A stretch of DNA of 43,331 bases. Origin: a virus. This document shows, in pieces, positions 8,563 through 19,100 of this stretch. The stretch spans positions 1-43,331 of IMG/VR virus record IMGVR_UViG_3300042545_001211, one strand, 5' to 3'. The stretch's first letter is position 1. Each line of letters starts with the position of its first letter. The notes beneath the pieces were generated by a model, which had not been told where the DNA came from, ran no database searches, and was given only the letters and a program-made list of their open reading frames with translations. Position numbers and translations under genes: made by a program.

Positions 8563-8794
8563 TAGATTTACTTTGAGCTTTTTTCATCTCTTCGGCTTCT
8601 TTTTTCTTTAATTCTATTAATTTATTGAAATAAAACCTTCTTAGATATACAGGCATATGGTAAACCTCATACCAATTGAATCCATTACCAAATTGAACCA
8701 TTTCCCAAATTTGAGAATGAAGTTGAGATTTATAATCAGTTGGAAGGGTAAAAAAAGTTAATCCCGAAGGGTATATCCAGCGCCTCCGATTCAC
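8546..8794 (-). CDS. Second frame of the tail assembly chaperone pair (82 codons), probably made by frameshift
   Basis: This frame overlaps the end of the gp26-like gene by 59 nt, in the +1 (equally -2) frame. As a separate gene it would have to start at GTG 8794, two codons after an in-frame TAA and without a ribosome site. Its first 15 residues (NRRRWIYPSG...) look like an out-of-frame reading of the upstream gene. From TLPTDY onward it looks like a real protein: an aromatic segment, PVYLRRFYFNKLIELKKKE, then a Lys-rich tail. The pattern and position (tube, chaperone, overlapping extension, tape measure) match the G/GT-type chaperones of many tailed phages. A shift on the T7 run 8756-8750 would give a fusion of about 332-333 residues. 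Confidence 0.65.
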   Translation of the reverse strand: MNRRRWIYPSGLTFFTLPTDYKSQLHSQIWEMVQFGNGFNWYEVYHMPVYLRRFYFNKLIELKKKEAEEMKKAQSKSKVRMR

Positions 8795-9545
8795 CAGTTA
8801 TTTGTGATGTAAATTGGAATGTCAAATCCATATCAGGACTAATTTCCTTAACATACTTTCTAAACGCTTTAGTATCTTTTGCTAAAAACCCATTAACAAC
8901 CCATCTATTTATAAATCCTCTATCAGTATTACCATCAATCGATTTAATCATATATTTCAATCTAGTTGTCACATCAAATGAAGATTGTGAATTTTTATTT
9001 AACTTTTCTAATGCCTGAGTTTCTTTTGTTATTTCTTGCTCATCACCGTGTGTAAGTAATTTAAATTCAATTTCTTTACCATCTGAAGGTAATGTGAATT
9101 TATATGAATTTGTAGAACTCAATACATCAGTATCAATATCTTTCGTTTGTACTTTACCCAAATCAATAGTTACTTTTTGAGTTTCTAATGTAAATGGGTC
9201 AGTTAATTCCACTTCGTAATCCGCACCATATCCTAAAATACGAGTTGCTAATAAAATAGCATTCTTATCACCAAGGTAAATATCATTCGTATTTACACCA
9301 GGTTCAACTACAACCGATTCAAATAGTTTATCTAATACAATACCTTTTTTAATAAGGTTTTGAGAAGCTAAGATATCTTCTTCTCGTGCTGTCATATATT
9401 TTATCTCACAAGTACCCTTTCTTAAAGGATGTCCTTCAGGATATACTAATCCTTGAGATGGTAATTCAATAACTTCCGTTGGGAAATCAATTTGTTTTGG
9501 TGCTGTTTGCATTTGCACCTTAGATGTATTTGTCATTTCTGCCAT
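8736..9545 (-). CDS. T4 gp26-like protein (T4_baseplate family), probable tail assembly chaperone (269 aa)
   Basis: The protein has the family layout I associate with T4 gp26 homologues: an N-terminal IELPSQGLVYPEGHPL motif (about residues 26-41), then EIKYMTAREEDIL, a KGIVLDKLF segment, a beta domain with YEVELTDPFT, and a late RWVVNGFLAKDTKAFRKY helix. T4 gp26 is listed as a baseplate hub assembly factor. The position between tube and tape measure, and the overlapping second frame, fit the tail assembly chaperone role instead or as well. The frame ends with TGA 12 nt after a T7 run. Upstream lie a terminator-like hairpin and an ATATTTATA-type box. Confidence 0.75.
   Translation of the reverse strand: MAEMTNTSKVQMQTAPKQIDFPTEVIELPSQGLVYPEGHPLRKGTCEIKYMTAREEDILASQNLIKKGIVLDKLFESVVVEPGVNTNDIYLGDKNAILLATRILGYGADYEVELTDPFTLETQKVTIDLGKVQTKDIDTDVLSSTNSYKFTLPSDGKEIEFKLLTHGDEQEITKETQALEKLNKNSQSSFDVTTRLKYMIKSIDGNTDRGFINRWVVNGFLAKDTKAFRKYVKEISPDMDLTFQFTSQITGESEALDIPFGINFFYPSN
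8750..8756 (-). other. Candidate slippery site for programmed frameshift (T7)
   Basis: On the minus strand the upstream frame reads AAC TTT TTT TAC and the downstream frame reads ACT TTT TTT ACC. A run of seven T lets Phe tRNA re-pair after +1 or -2 slippage, joining the two frames. The upstream stop codon is only 12 nt further. No strong downstream structure was noticed. Confidence 0.5.
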
Positions 9546-9569
9546 AACGATGTTTATTTTGTTTGTATA

Positions 9570-9578
9570 TATAAATAC
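9570..9578 (-). promoter_or_regulatory. ATATTTATA-type box before the gp26-like gene
   Basis: The minus strand reads GTATTTATA, a one-base variant, 25-33 nt before the start codon and just after the terminator-like hairpin at 9605-9633. This is the same terminator-box-gene order as at 8516 and 12577. Confidence 0.4.
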
Positions 9579-9604
9579 ATAGAAATTAAAAAATTAGAAA
9601 GCAT

Positions 9605-9633
9605 AAAAAAGGGGATACTTTTGATATCCCCTT
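9605..9633 (-). terminator. Rho-independent terminator after the tail tube gene
   Basis: Perfect 9-bp arms (AAGGGGATA at 9609-9617, TATCCCCTT at 9625-9633) flank a 7-nt loop. The minus-strand transcript continues into a T-run. It lies 18 nt past the tube stop codon. A strong terminator here suits the need for many tube copies but few chaperone copies. Confidence 0.85.
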
Positions 9634-9651
9634 ATTTTTATTATTTTTAGA

Positions 9652-10140
9652 TTAGAATTCTAAGATTGCGTAATCATAAGATAGTGTTAATTCGATTGTT
9701 GCAACTTCATTTGAATCAAATGATAAATCTCCAAAGTTTGCTTGAGAGATAAATGCACCTTTCAATTTCCATTGTTCAATCTTATCACCAACTGGTCCTA
9801 ATAGATAAAAATCAATATCTTTCTTATAGAAATCAGCGTATCCATCTCTACCAGTGATTGATTCATGTCCTAAACGAATCCACTCCATTACCGCTTGTGC
9901 TCCAGATGGAACGATTGGGTCATAAAGTGTGATAGTGATATCTTGCCACTCACCTTTACCTTTTAACTTTCTCTTTACGTTGATATGGTCTAAAGTTACG
10001 GTTTCAAATTGAATTGTAGGTCTATTTGCTGCCTTTACAAGATATGAAGGGATAGTATCTATCTCCATCACATATCTATTTTTCATTTTGGGTTCGAAGT
10101 TCGTATAGAACATCTTATCAAACTCTAATATTTCTGCCAT
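9652..10140 (-). CDS. Tail tube protein, T4 gp19-like (162 aa)
   Basis: Length matches the T4 gp19 family (about 163 residues). The N-terminal MFYTNFEPKMKNRYVMEID, central VTLDHINVKRKLKG, ITITLYDPI and C-terminal ATIELTLSYDYA are typical of this beta-barrel tube protein. It polymerises into the inner tube, inside the sheath encoded just upstream (52-nt gap). This start has the only clear Shine-Dalgarno-like sequence in the window (AAGGA about 8 nt upstream), in keeping with high expression. A strong terminator follows. Confidence 0.9.
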   Translation of the reverse strand: MAEILEFDKMFYTNFEPKMKNRYVMEIDTIPSYLVKAANRPTIQFETVTLDHINVKRKLKGKGEWQDITITLYDPIVPSGAQAVMEWIRLGHESITGRDGYADFYKKDIDFYLLGPVGDKIEQWKLKGAFISQANFGDLSFDSNEVATIELTLSYDYAILEF

Positions 10141-10163
10141 TTTTTATTCCTTTTATTTGTATT

Positions 10164-10172
10164 AATAAATAT
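10164..10172 (-). promoter_or_regulatory. ATATTTATT box before the tube gene
   Basis: The minus strand reads ATATTTATT then AATACAAA, 24-32 nt before the tube start codon, in the 52-nt gap after the sheath gene. It matches the recurrent box at 8 of 9 positions. No hairpin terminator was seen between sheath and tube. Confidence 0.4.
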
Positions 10173-10192
10173 CTACTTTATTGATTTTCGTA

Positions 10193-12517
10193 TTATGCGT
10201 TAAAACTTGCTCCAGTTGGTAAGATGTTGAAATCAATTACTATGAATTCAGCCGTCTTAGCTGGTTGTAAGAAAATTTGTCCTGCTAATATGTTTCTATC
10301 AATTACGTCCGGTGTGTTGTTACTCTCGTCCATTACAACTCTGAATGCGTAAAGTCCTTGTCTTTGTTGAACTGCCTCTAAGTAAGGGTTCACAGTGTTT
10401 AAGAATCTTTGACGAGTTGTAGATGTATTTTGTTCGAATATTAAATAACGAGATGTAGATGCGATAAACTTCTTAAGAGTAATAAGTAATCTTCTAACAT
10501 TGATTCTATCTAAAGCAGATGCCTTATCTTGCAATGTTTTTTGTCCGAATGCTACAATACCTTGTCCTGGGAATGCCGCAATTGGATTTACTTTGTTCTC
10601 ATATAGAGTATCTCTTTCAGAATGTGTTAATCTATTCAACACACTAACTGCTCCAGTGATACCACCTCTATTCAAACCAGCTGGTGCGAACCACTCAGCC
10701 GCCAATCTATCGTTACTAGCAAATACTGCCGGTAATAATACTGATGGAGGAACTGATGTTAATTTGTTAGTGTTAGTGTCAACAGTTTTAACCCAAGGGT
10801 AGTAAGTTCCAACGTAGTTAGAATCTACTGCGTTTGCTTCTTCAGTTGCTTCAGTAATTGTTGCATTGTAATCTACAAAATCAGCAATATAGAAACAATC
10901 TTGTCTATCTTCAACCATATCTATTACTTTTGTAGTAATAGCAGGGTGTTTAGAACGGATGATACCCGGAGTTACAACTAAGTTGATATCCCACTCATCT
11001 GCGTTTGATACAGCGTTGATTGCTTTTGTATATGCAATTGAACCAGAAGTTAATGATGTTGCACAATTGAATCCTTGTGTATTTGAATTACCCCAATCAG
11101 TATCACCTGCTTTAGCTTTTATGATTGTTGGATTCATACCATCAAATCCTTCTTGGAATGCTAATATAAATTGTCTTTTAACCATATCACTTGCCGCAGA
11201 ACCTGTCATTTGATATCCTAATTGAGAATCAAATGCAAATGATACGTTTGAACCAGTTTCAGCTGAAGCCGGTATTGGTTTCAAATATTGTAAATTATCC
11301 AATTTAACAGCGGATGTTTCAAAATCAAATCCACTATAATAAATTGGAGATGATGATGAGTTGCCAATAGAATTAGTTTGGTATGTTACTGCAGGTATTA
11401 AAAGTGATTCTGCATTATCAGTTGCTTTAATTGGGTTTGTATATGCTCCATGTCCAAATGGTGCTGCTGAAATTGGGAATGAACCCGGTGTTGATACAAC
11501 TACTCTTACATATTTTGATTTGTTTGAATAATCGCCATTTTCAGTTATTTTACCAGCATTGTCGATTGTATTATATCTATCACCAATTCTTCTAGCTATA
11601 TAGTTAGGAGATGCTGCATCTAAATTTACATTGTTAAATGTTTCAACTACAGTCTTTCTCTTATCAGTATCATTAAATGAACGTATTGTTACCGTAAACG
11701 TAGAATAATCAGTTGAACCATCTTCACCAGCTGCCTTTACATTAGAAATACCGATTTTGAATTTAGTATTATATAATGTACCATGTCCTAAAGTTACAAA
11801 GTTAAATAAATCGTATCTTTCACCACTAATTAATTGAGATTTAACGGTTGGAGTTTGTGCTTCAGTTGCATCGTTTGCGAAATTCTGAGTTGGTAATACC
11901 ACTCTAGTTATTACGATGTTGTTTCCAGCAGAACCAGTATAATATCCAGCTACGTTTTCAAAATATGAATATGCGTATGCTGTTTTTGCTCCAAATGGAG
12001 ATTCACCAAATACATCGGATAAATCGTTTGTTGCTGATGGTAGGATTGATGCTGATACGTTTACTCCCGCAGTTAATGTGTTGATTACAAATGAACCATC
12101 GGTTGCATCATTGCTAACAACAGTTGCTCCGGTAAAACCAACTCCTTCATCACCTGCTTTAGTTGAATGCAATAAACCAATTAATTTAGTACCTACTGAT
12201 TGTAGGGATGAACCCGATGCGAATATCGCTAAAGGTGCTACTTGTTGGTAACCACCAATTCCGCCTACTCTTACGATAGTTGCACTACCAGCTTCTCTTA
12301 AATAATTTTGTACTGCATATTCAGTATAATAAGTTCCATCAGGTGTTCCGAAAATTTCTTCGAATTCTGATTGTGTTCTAACAATTGTTGGGATAAACGC
12401 CGGTCCTTGTTTAAAAGGTCCTATAAACGCTGCTCCAATTTCACCTACCCCTTGCGATAAGAAGGAAAGGTCATTTTCTCTTGTGAATACACCGGGTGAT
12501 ACGATTCTTTCTGCCAT
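10193..12517 (-). CDS. Contractile tail sheath protein, T4 gp18-like (774 aa)
   Basis: The N-terminus has the sheath signature SPGVFTRENDLSF followed by GEIGAAFIGPFKQGPAF and YAVQNYLREAGSATIVRV. The C-terminal domain (about residues 625-774) carries DRINVRRLLITLKKFI, RYLIFEQNT, LEAVQQRQGLYAFRVVMDES and FIVIDFNI, the conserved handshake/contractile core. It is longer than T4 gp18 (659 residues); the extra length lies in central beta domains facing outward. It forms the contracting outer tube around the gp19-like tube. The leader is long: the ATATTTATA box is 60-68 nt upstream, so extra untranslated sequence may serve regulation. Confidence 0.93.
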   Translation of the reverse strand: MAERIVSPGVFTRENDLSFLSQGVGEIGAAFIGPFKQGPAFIPTIVRTQSEFEEIFGTPDGTYYTEYAVQNYLREAGSATIVRVGGIGGYQQVAPLAIFASGSSLQSVGTKLIGLLHSTKAGDEGVGFTGATVVSNDATDGSFVINTLTAGVNVSASILPSATNDLSDVFGESPFGAKTAYAYSYFENVAGYYTGSAGNNIVITRVVLPTQNFANDATEAQTPTVKSQLISGERYDLFNFVTLGHGTLYNTKFKIGISNVKAAGEDGSTDYSTFTVTIRSFNDTDKRKTVVETFNNVNLDAASPNYIARRIGDRYNTIDNAGKITENGDYSNKSKYVRVVVSTPGSFPISAAPFGHGAYTNPIKATDNAESLLIPAVTYQTNSIGNSSSSPIYYSGFDFETSAVKLDNLQYLKPIPASAETGSNVSFAFDSQLGYQMTGSAASDMVKRQFILAFQEGFDGMNPTIIKAKAGDTDWGNSNTQGFNCATSLTSGSIAYTKAINAVSNADEWDINLVVTPGIIRSKHPAITTKVIDMVEDRQDCFYIADFVDYNATITEATEEANAVDSNYVGTYYPWVKTVDTNTNKLTSVPPSVLLPAVFASNDRLAAEWFAPAGLNRGGITGAVSVLNRLTHSERDTLYENKVNPIAAFPGQGIVAFGQKTLQDKASALDRINVRRLLITLKKFIASTSRYLIFEQNTSTTRQRFLNTVNPYLEAVQQRQGLYAFRVVMDESNNTPDVIDRNILAGQIFLQPAKTAEFIVIDFNILPTGASFNA

Positions 12518-12576
12518 TTTATTTGTGCTATTTGTATTTTTAAGTGTGTATTAATTATTACCTACATTAATACTCA

Positions 12577-12585
12577 TATAAATAT
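12577..12585 (-). promoter_or_regulatory. ATATTTATA box before the sheath gene
   Basis: An exact box, 60-68 nt before the sheath start and only 5 nt past a hairpin that may end the preceding transcript. It reads TATATTTA when extended one base upstream, close to the Bacteroidetes -7 box TAnnTTTG. Confidence 0.5.
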
Positions 12586-12590
12586 AAAGA

Positions 12591-12638
12591 AAATATCCAA
12601 AACACAAATTTATTATTAAATCTGCACTTTGGATATTT
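12591..12638 (-). terminator. Long-loop hairpin after the 134-aa gene
   Basis: Perfect 11-bp arms (AAATATCCAAA at 12591-12601 and TTTGGATATTT at 12628-12638) flank a 26-nt loop. The minus-strand RNA continues TCTTTATATT, only partly U-rich, so this may be a weak terminator or an RNA-stability hairpin before the sheath gene. Confidence 0.55.
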
Positions 12639-12658
12639 AAAATTTAGTTTCGATTAAA

Positions 12659-13063
12659 TTAATCAACCGGAGCTGGTTCATTAACAGTAGGAGCTACTGT
12701 ACTACCAGATATAGGTGACCAAGGCAAGTCTGCTTCATTAACTTCAAGCTTAGTCCATTTTTTACTAGCTATTTCTTTTTGAATTTGTCCATTGATATGC
12801 TCCATATAATTACTTGCAGCACCACCACTTACGTGATTTTTTACCCAACTAAGTACTTGCTCTTCTGTCAAAGAACTATATTCGGTAAAACTACCTGTGT
12901 TAATTTCCGAAATTTTAAATGGAGTTGCTCCACTAAATGTTCCAAAATTACCATCTTCATCCGTACCGGTTAGTTTCCATTGTGTACCAACAACCGCATC
13001 GCTGATATTGTCAGCGTTTTGCTTTTTAAGGCCTGTTAGTTTCCATTCGTATGTTAATCCCAT
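12659..13063 (-). CDS. Conserved phage protein of unknown function (134 aa, LPW motif)
   Basis: The protein begins with YEWKLTGLKKQN, followed by WKLTGTDEDGNFGTFSGATP, SLTEEQVLSWVKNHV, a helix with INGQIQKEI and a near-terminal LPWSP. I associate this pattern with a small family found among T4-like phages of aquatic bacteria; function is unknown. It is a free-standing unit between two intergenic boxes, right before the sheath, and may be virion-associated. The ATG at 13063 follows the box by 20 nt. Confidence 0.75.
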   Translation of the reverse strand: MGLTYEWKLTGLKKQNADNISDAVVGTQWKLTGTDEDGNFGTFSGATPFKISEINTGSFTEYSSLTEEQVLSWVKNHVSGGAASNYMEHINGQIQKEIASKKWTKLEVNEADLPWSPISGSTVAPTVNEPAPVD

Positions 13064-13082
13064 AATATTGTGTTTTATATTG

Positions 13083-13091
13083 TATAAATAT
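13083..13091 (-). promoter_or_regulatory. ATATTTATA box before the 134-aa gene
   Basis: An exact box, 20-28 nt before the start codon. The next bases CAATATAAA are also shared with the copy at 8516. An AT-only palindrome (13092-13110) precedes it and might end the fibre transcript weakly. Confidence 0.5.
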
Positions 13092-13112
13092 ATTATTTTT
13101 AAAAAATAATTA

Positions 13113-16100
13113 TTATCTATTGTTAGTTAAGATTTTCAACATTTCTTTAATTTCAGAAATATCGTTCTTTTGTTTGTCAATTATAACCTGTTGTTCTTTA
13201 ATAGCTTCTACTAAAAGTGGAACTAATTTATCATAATCGATTGTTAAATAGTTTTCACCACTCTTAGAACCTATCACGTTACCTTCCGAATCAAATTCAG
13301 TATCAAATGGCGCTAATGTTACAATTTCAGGAAGTATTCTTTGAACTTCTTGTGCTGAAAGACCCAATTGTACTTTTTCATCGGTGTATCCTACTGATTT
13401 TGCCAAATCATTGTTCACATAATAGAAACCATTTAATTGAGAAATCTTTTCTATTGGGTTTTCAATCTTGCCAACTTTTGTTTTTAATCTTTCATCAGAA
13501 TAGTAAGCGATGATATTTCCCTGACAGAATACCCATTCGTATGCGTATAATTGGTTTGCATTAATTCTAAACATACGAGAACTACCATCACCATCCATAT
13601 AATATCCCGTATTGTTATTATCATAGAATAACGGACTTCTTATAGAGCCATCCGCTTGGAAATATCCATATTGGAATCTATGATAATCACCACCCCAATA
13701 ATACAACCAACTTCTACTATTATCATGTATACCAATGTTATCACCACCGGTACTCATTAAACAGTGTCTAGAACCAATACCCCAACCTTGCCAGCCATTT
13801 CTACCACCATCGTAAGTTGTATAGTTACCATAAGAATTTCCACCACATTCAGCTGCCCATATACCTCTACCATATGATTGGTTATACAATCCAGTACAAC
13901 CATAGTTTCTCCACCATCCGTAGTTATAACCCTGGTCTATGTATATTGCGCTTAAACGAGAATCACCATTAGGGTCACTATAATATCCAGTATTATTTGC
14001 ATCATACATTATATATGCGTACAATGTATATCCAGGATTAGAACCACTCATTACGAATTCTAACCATCCAGATGTACCACCACCCCATTTACCTCTTGCC
14101 CAATATCTATTTGCGGTTGCATCACCGGCACCTACCATCATCCAACCATACGCCGCACCACCATCCGATGTTGCATAGTGTTGACCGGATACAATACCTT
14201 GAGCGTGAATGTAACCACCACCTTGAGGGTGACCAGTTCCACCACCCCAAATATCCCATCCAGAAAAACCAGCTTTCCAAGCATTATCCCAGTTTCCAGC
14301 AGATGTTCCCCAACCGAAAGTACCTGTCCAATAGTTAGTATCACCAGTATAATCAAATCTAGGGGTATTCCAATGATAACCCCTATTTATCGCGGCATGT
14401 GTTCTTTGTGCAAATCTACTTAATTGTGAAGTACCATTAGGGTCTAAATAGTATGAAGTATCATCTCTATCGTAAATAAAGTTTGTTCTTATCTCATAAA
14501 GATACGTTCTATTTCCAGAATAGTGGTTGATATAAGTTTCATATCCGTTTTGGCAATCTAAGTGTAAGTTACCATTAGTTGTCACAACAGATGCGTATGA
14601 GTTAGGTCTACCATTAGAACCAACATAAAGATATGCTCCCCAAGTTGGGTTAGGTCCATGTAGAGTACCGCCTCTAATTCTTAAAGCAGAATCCGATGTT
14701 GAGTTAGGGTCTAAATAATATCCAGTATCGTTACTATCGGCATAATACCCTGCATATAAAGGTCCACCACTACCATCATTACGGTCATGCATTGCAACAG
14801 TACACCAACCGCTCCAACCACTCCAAGCACTTCTAAATCTTAAGTTACTTATCGGTCCACCAACCAACTGCCAACCAGTGTTATTATTTCCACCAGCCGC
14901 ATAATGGAAAGCTTGTGTACCAACCCAATGCGATGTACCACTCGGCTGATTACCTGGGTTTGACCAAGAATCAATAAAGCCTGAACCCCATCCCGCTACT
15001 GAGTTCATATCAGTAGTTCCCCATCCCATAGAACCTATCCAATAATTAGTATCTCCAGTATAATCATTTCTACGGTAGTTACCTTTACCGGTCAATCCAA
15101 TTCTCATTTTACCATAATCGGTCAAACCTTGCCAGTTACTATCACCATTACCATTGAAATAGTATCCAGTATCGTGGTCATAGTAAATAGGTGACCTCAT
15201 ATCACTTCTTGCCCAAACTGTGCTTGTAAGTGCTGCGTATGTTAAACCATTAACCATTACTAACAATCCGTGGTCAGTCAAATAACCAGCTTGTCCGCCG
15301 GCATTAGGATGTGACCAAGATAATCCATATAAGTTACCAGGAGATGTACCATCAACAGGAAGTCTCCAAGAAGTACCCATTGAGAATATACCCTGATATC
15401 TAGTTGATGTATAAACTCCAAAAATAGTTTGTCCGTAGTTATAATCCAAATAAATGTGTTCGTTTGAATCAACTCTAATACCACCGTTTGATAATACATA
15501 ACTTAATCTAGCAGTACCAGCTGGGTCTACATAATATCCAGTATTGTTTGAATCATAAAATATTGGTGCTCTTAATGAGTTACCACCAGTTGCATAGTTA
15601 TTAAAATATACCGTATTATTTGGGTACATTTCCATATTAGTAACTCTAGTACCGGATGTATTCGTGTTATAGAAATACCAATCACCAGCTGAAGTAAACC
15701 TCATATATGCTTGTCCCTGCCCCGTATTTATTCTATCAAATCCACCAGGACCACTACCATTATTATGTACGTTAAATCCAAAACCACCATCATTCCAAGT
15801 CACACCAGGTTCAGATACCCACATTTGTAAATAAGATGGTACACCAGTACCCATTTCATTTCCTCTAGCAATAATTCTAAGAGATGAATCGTAGTGGCCA
15901 CCAGCTACTTCTAATCTACCTCTTAAATAAGATGTACCATTAGGGTCTATATAATATGCAGTATTTTGGGCATCATACATTATATTAGCTTGGAAACTTT
16001 GTGCCCAAGCAGTACTACCATTATCCCATCTTAAGTTCCAACCAACAATAGAGTTACCACCACCATAACCCAATCTCCAGTCATTTGCAGATACGTTACT

Positions 16101-19100
16101 AATCATACCCCAATAGGTAGATGCGTTATTCATCATAAATGAACCATTGTTATTATATGCGTTATGTTGAATAGAGTTTCCGTTTGCAACAACTAAATAA
16201 ACAAGGTTTGTTGTACCAGCTGCATTCACATAATATCCAGTATTATCCGAATCGTAGTATATTGGTGAATATAATGCCGCGGTTGAATATATAGCTCCAG
16301 TGGTGTAAATACCACCATTCATTTGTAATCTAGTATAGGTACTACCATTGTTTCTTAATGCAATAACATGCGGGTCACCAGGTAAGAATGTACTACTAGC
16401 ATATTCATATCCTAATCCGTACATATTACCAATTGGCCAAGACTCACCGATTGTCCAAATTACTTTAGAAGCAGTTCCGGTTGAATTATAACTACCCATC
16501 ATACCACCTTCGTTACGGCTTACTAAATAGTTATCATAATAATGTCTACCATAATTGTATGATACGTTCATTACAGTAGTACCATTTCCATCAAAATAAT
16601 AACCAGTATTATCTTGGTCATAGAATATAGGTGCTCTAAATGAAGATATTGCATATCCAATTCCATCGATACTCCACCCACCAACGGTTTGTCCATATGT
16701 TGTATTATAAAAATGGAAACCAGTAATACCAACTAATTGAGATGTTGTTCTTAAACCAACATACCATTGTGCATATGTATTTCTATAATTCCACATTGCT
16801 TCAAGAGCTCCATCAGAATAAATTTGTGGATATTGATGTACTCCAGATGAATATATTTGTATAGAGTCACCTGGACTACCTCCCGATGGACGTACTTGTA
16901 ATCTTCTAAGAACAGACGTATTATCACCATCTATTCTAAATGTAGTATCATCACTATCATAGTAGATTGGAGAATACATTGCCGAAGTAGCCTGAATTGT
17001 TGTACTTCTAAATCCACTTAAATTGCTAGATATATATGAGTAGGAATCTGATTCTATTGCTGCAGTATATCCTTCCGCAACATCCATTACTCCACTATAA
17101 TATGAACCATTTTGTATTTTACGAAGAACAACCTGTCCATAAGACCAACCAGATGAACCGTTACCAATTACGATACAATATTTACCATCTTTAACACCAA
17201 CTCTAATTGGTTTATCGGTATATCCTACAAGAGTTGCTCCGAAATTATACCAAGCACCATTCCAGTTATGTCCACCAACTATTACAGTACATGCATTATT
17301 TCCGTTATATTCATAAATGTCAATAACCGCATGTATCATTCCATAGTTACTAGTATTACCAGGAAATTTAATAACAACTGCTCCAGTTGTACTACTGCTG
17401 GCTCCCCAAACTGCGTAAGGTCTACCTACTAAGTTATTTTGTTTTATACCACCTGCTATTCTTAATGAAGTTGCACTTGTACCAGGATCTAAAAAATATC
17501 CAGTATCAGTATAATCTCTGAATAGTGTTCCTCTAACTTCTTCCGATGCTACTATACGAGATGAAATCGATGCTCTAAAAGAACCATTGTTTATTATTAA
17601 CAAACCATGGTCATTCAAATTATTCGCACCACCCAAACCACCTGCATTTGGATGAGACCATGCGATGCCATACATATTATTAGTTGCCAATCCATTTACC
17701 GCCATTTTATAAGAGTCACCCATAGCAAATACGGCTTGCAATCTAACGGAATCATAATTTCCAACTATACCTTTTCCAAAATCATCAAATACAATATTTC
17801 TTCCATAAGTAATTCTCGCAGCATCTCTTGTATCATGATAGTGAATTAAAGAATCGGTGCCGGCATATCTACTATATCGATATACATTATACGCACTATC
17901 CCAATACCATCTATCACCATACCAACCACTACTATCTTCACCAAAACGGAATTCAGCATCTCCACTATCACTTGCACCGACATATAGAGTATCATTAACC
18001 CAAGTTAAATCACCACTACTATTACCCAAATAACTATTGTAGAAAGTTCTAAAGTGGTTATCACCATCGTTGAAACTTGCAACAGCAACACTATTTGCTA
18101 TATTATAAAATTGAGTACCACCGTATGAATGATGAGAACGAAGTCTTATACCAGTATAAAAATGTATATGTAATGGTTGTGTCCAAGCACCTGCCGGCTT
18201 ACCAATATAATAGTTAAAATCACTAGTTGTATGAAAATCTATACCTCTAAATGATGTAGTTGATATTGATTCATTATTATTTGTATAACCAATATTAACG
18301 TAGTTACCAGTATTAAGATTATCTACATTTATTGTACTTGCCTTTGAAGTTCCAGCTGGATTTATATAAAAAGTCGTATCATTTCTATCGTATAGAGAAT
18401 CCGCATCTATTCTACCCATCGTATGATTGGCAAATGTAGATGGAGTACCCGCGTTCCAAATATATGAAGTTGGAGTTCCACCTAAAGCCGCGCGATAATT
18501 AATATACATAGAACTTGCAGTGCCCCCAAGCGTTATTTCATTACCCGCAGATGTTATACTAAAATATCCTCCATTTGTATCTATATAATTCGATGCACCA
18601 TCAATTTCTACTTTACCAAATCTTACAGTATCAGTTGTACGAACATTTTGGTCCATCGCATATAGTTCGTTAGCACCTTGTCCGGTATTTACGGTTGCAA
18701 ATGTTACACCATCCGTAGTTCTTACGTTTTGGTCCATTGCATATAATTCGTTAGCACCTTGTCCGGTATTAACCGTAGCAAAAGTTACTGCATCCGTTGT
18801 TCTGATATTTTGGTTCATTAAATAAACTTCAGTTGCACCTAATCCAGTATCTATTGTACCACTAAGAACTACGTTACCACTTACGTTTACGTTATCATCA
18901 AATGACCATCTATCATTTCCCTCATCCCAAATAAATTGTTTTGTTGCTGCATTACCTCTCTTAACTTCTATACCAGCATTTTCAGTTGGTGTAGTTGATG
19001 CTCCAATATCTGCGTTAAGTGTAATGATATTATCACCTACATTTAAAGTTGTTGTATTAATATATGTTGTAGTACCACTAACAGTTAAGTTACCACTAAT

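Noticed and set aside
13092-13110. Terminator after the S74 fibre
   Set aside because: The palindrome is purely A/T with almost no loop, so it is too weak to call.
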